From Psychroflexus montanilacus (lineage in GTDB: Bacteria; Bacteroidota; Bacteroidia; Flavobacteriales; Flavobacteriaceae), in the NCBI RefSeq assembly GCF_020164535.1, contig NZ_JAIQZC010000001.1:1054001-1118000 (forward strand): a stretch of DNA of 64,000 nucleotides. The letters are read 5' to 3'. Of this stretch, positions 62,340 through 64,000 are shown piece by piece. Made by a program: the position numbers and the translations under genes. Each line of letters begins with the position of its first letter. Position 1 is the stretch's first letter. Under the pieces are notes generated by a model, which was not told the DNA's origin, did not search any database, and saw only the letters and a program-made list of their open reading frames with translations.

Positions 62340-64000
62340 TTAAAGCTTTGGCTCCAGCCATAAACCACCAATCGCAAGGAGGAATAGCACATAAAACCAA
62401 ATCGGATTAATCGCGATTGGACTTTTTTTGAAATCTTTGTCAATCACACTTTCCTTTTGAAAAAACTCCTGGTTCTCTAATGAGTTTTGATAAGCTTTTA
62501 CAGTCTGCCAATCCTCGGGATTGTGAACAAAATAATCAAAAGCAAAAGTAGAATCCTGCTCCACCCTCAATTTTTGCCAGCCCGATTCTTTAGGAAAAGT
62601 TTTTCCACTCCATACTTCTGCTAAAGTCAAATCCTGTTTAAGTGGAAGCAAGCGATGGTTTTGATCTAAAACTCTCGGATCGTCTAGCGAGGTTCTTATT
62701 TGAAATGTAAAAGGCTCGTCCTTAAACGCAAAAAGCTTTTCAGGTTGGCAGGTTAGCATTTCTGAATTTCTTTTACTCAGCTGTTCAACAATGTCTGTCC
62801 AGATATGTTGATAGGCTTCCTGTTTACCTTCTAGTTGTAATTCCCAGGTATTTTCCAGTAAGGTCACTCCCAGCCTTCCCTGTTCCATGCGTTGATACCC
62901 GCTTACAATCGAAGAGTTAGATCTGTGAATATCTTCAACTCCAAAGTCATTTTTGATTTGAAAAGGCTGCCTGCCCACTGTGACTCCATCCAGATCATCC
63001 AGCACAACTTCTGTCGCAGAAACCCGCTGAAATTCGAAAACTGAAAAATCGCCCAGATTCGTTAAGGCATTGGCTTCTCCCAGCATTAAAATGCCCAGAC
63101 CTGATGCTCTCATCGACTTTTGCACTGCATTTTGTTCTGACCTGGAAAGCGCTTTTGTAGATTCTGAATCCAAAATAAGTAAGTCAAAATCATCAAGGTT
63201 AGAAGAATTCAATCGACCTATATTTTGTCGTTCTGTATTAAAAAATTCAAATTTGAATCTGCCTGTGGTGATGCGGTTTTTAACGATCACTTCATGGCCT
63301 AATTCGGCTAAAAAGTTTTTCAGATACTTAATTTCAAACGTAGGATAAGCATTCAAAATCAAGATTCTCAGGGTTTTTGCTTCCTTAACTTTTAAAGGCA
63401 AAGGATTTTGGTTAAGCACTTTACCTATGGAATCTTTTTCAGATAGGCTAAAGACATAATTTCCAGAAACTTTCAAGTCAGTTGAAAGCTCGAAATTTAT
63501 ATGGTCTTCAGCATCAAAAACAACAGAATCTAAAGCTGTTCCTGCAGCATCTTCTAAAACCAAACGGTTTCCAGGCTTAGGATTGGAAAATCGACCTCTA
63601 ACATGGAGCCGCTTCCCTACCTGAGGATCCTGCTTATAATTTAATTTTATAAGTCCCGTCACCTCCTCACCGGGAAAGTAAGTCACAGGAGTATTTTCAA
63701 GTTGCCACAAATCATAAACATTTACACCGCTGCCTAAGACAAAAATTTCTTTTGAATCGGTCAAACCTGACAAGGCCTTTTCTTTTCGATAATCTAAAAC
63801 TTTACTTTTCCGGTATTCTTTCTTTAAGCTATCAAGTTGATTTTGGTTATAATGTTCTGTAATAATGATGACTCGTCCTTCTTTTATTTCTTTTGGAACA
63901 GCAGGTTTTAGGGCCAATAAGGCCAAAGAGGTTACCGCCAACAGGCTTAGGAAAATTTTCAAAATCAGGTGTTTTCTTCCAGAGGTTTTCCATTCTTTCC
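62340..64000 (-). CDS. Membrane protein with glutamine-amidotransferase-like domain (5' end outside window)
   Basis: Incomplete: the frame stays open to the right edge, so the start lies outside. At least 550 residues are present. A membrane segment occurs near the visible N-terminus (LAVTSLALLALKPAVPKEI), then beta-rich extracytoplasmic modules, then a class I GATase-like fold (LRILILNAYPTFEIKYLKNF, DLLILDSESTKAL, GLGILMLGEANAL) without an obvious catalytic Cys, and a final membrane segment (INPIWFYVLFLLAIGGLWL). It resembles BatA-linked envelope proteins; function unknown. Confidence 0.65.
   Translation of the reverse strand, partial: KEWKTSGRKHLILKIFLSLLAVTSLALLALKPAVPKEIKEGRVIIITEHYNQNQLDSLKKEYRKSKVLDYRKEKALSGLTDSKEIFVLGSGVNVYDLWQLENTPVTYFPGEEVTGLIKLNYKQDPQVGKRLHVRGRFSNPKPGNRLVLEDAAGTALDSVVFDAEDHINFELSTDLKVSGNYVFSLSEKDSIGKVLNQNPLPLKVKEAKTLRILILNAYPTFEIKYLKNFLAELGHEVIVKNRITTGRFKFEFFNTERQNIGRLNSSNLDDFDLLILDSESTKALSRSEQNAVQKSMRASGLGILMLGEANALTNLGDFSVFEFQRVSATEVVLDDLDGVTVGRQPFQIKNDFGVEDIHRSNSSIVSGYQRMEQGRLGVTLLENTWELQLEGKQEAYQHIWTDIVEQLSKRNSEMLTCQPEKLFAFKDEPFTFQIRTSLDDPRVLDQNHRLLPLKQDLTLAEVWSGKTFPKESGWQKLRVEQDSTFAFDYFVHNPEDWQTVKAYQNSLENQEFFQKESVIDKDFKKSPIAINPIWFYVLFLLAIGGLWLEPKL

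Noticed and set aside
1-64000. CRISPR arrays and rRNA genes
   Set aside because: No regularly spaced direct repeats and no rRNA-like sequence were seen on either strand.

Overview
The window looks like chromosomal DNA of a flavobacterium (Bacteroidota, probably Flavobacteriaceae; genus not determinable by eye). The grounds are low-GC codon use, TAnnTTTG promoter -7 elements instead of sigma70 -10 boxes, few Shine-Dalgarno sequences, and family-typical genes: an OMP_b-brl-type TonB-linked receptor, a putative porin, a DUF2723 membrane glycosyltransferase, LemA/TPM pairs and the rimP-nusA-infB order. Most of the window is ordinary housekeeping chromosome. There is one tRNA and there are no rRNAs or CRISPR arrays.

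Layout. 0-4.8 kb: M23 peptidase, MerR regulator, a lemA-TPM-TPM cluster, and a facing M48 protease-lemA pair. 5-11 kb: a large outer-membrane receptor, GTPases der and era, and an intergenic stretch with a perfect 15-bp palindromic repeat. 11-17.2 kb: a stress-signalling block with a PAS histidine kinase, a receiver-CRP fusion regulator, two universal stress proteins and an AsmA-like protein. 17.2-21.9 kb: the rimP-nusA-infB operon behind a terminator-like leader hairpin. 21.9-27.8 kb: a decayed genomic island holding an integrase remnant, an esterase cut by an IS3-family (IS407-like) element, a gene whose first two thirds are conspicuously GC-rich, an ssb remnant, and a tRNA-Gln whose 3' end and terminator are duplicated. 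28-42.6 kb: DUF2723 glycosyltransferase, polysaccharide deacetylase, lysS, a roughly 0.9-kb gene-free stretch, lipB, a large lipoprotein, rnhB, a porin and a glycosyltransferase. 42.7-50.5 kb: two toxin-antitoxin loci (ParE/RelE-like and YefM-YoeB) around a glycosyltransferase/flippase pair and ruvC, then a membrane-anchored MutS-like ATPase, MmcQ, hemW and DUF456. 50.5-54 kb: glycosyltransferase, OmpA lipoprotein, SDR and HAD enzymes. 54-60.3 kb: a LysR gene divergent from a three-gene operon (100-aa unknown, dabB, dabA) for inorganic-carbon uptake, bracketed by two decayed genes. 60.5-64 kb: AI-2E-type transporter, a small membrane protein and a partial membrane protein that runs off the right edge.

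The most interesting parts are the DAB inorganic-carbon operon with its unexplained small first gene, the decayed tRNA-Gln island, the yefM-yoeB operator with paired TGTACA cores 12 bp apart, the receiver-CRP regulator beside a stress gene with a TGAC-N4-GTCA box near position -41, and the rimP leader hairpin. All identifications come from reading motifs by eye; no database search was run.
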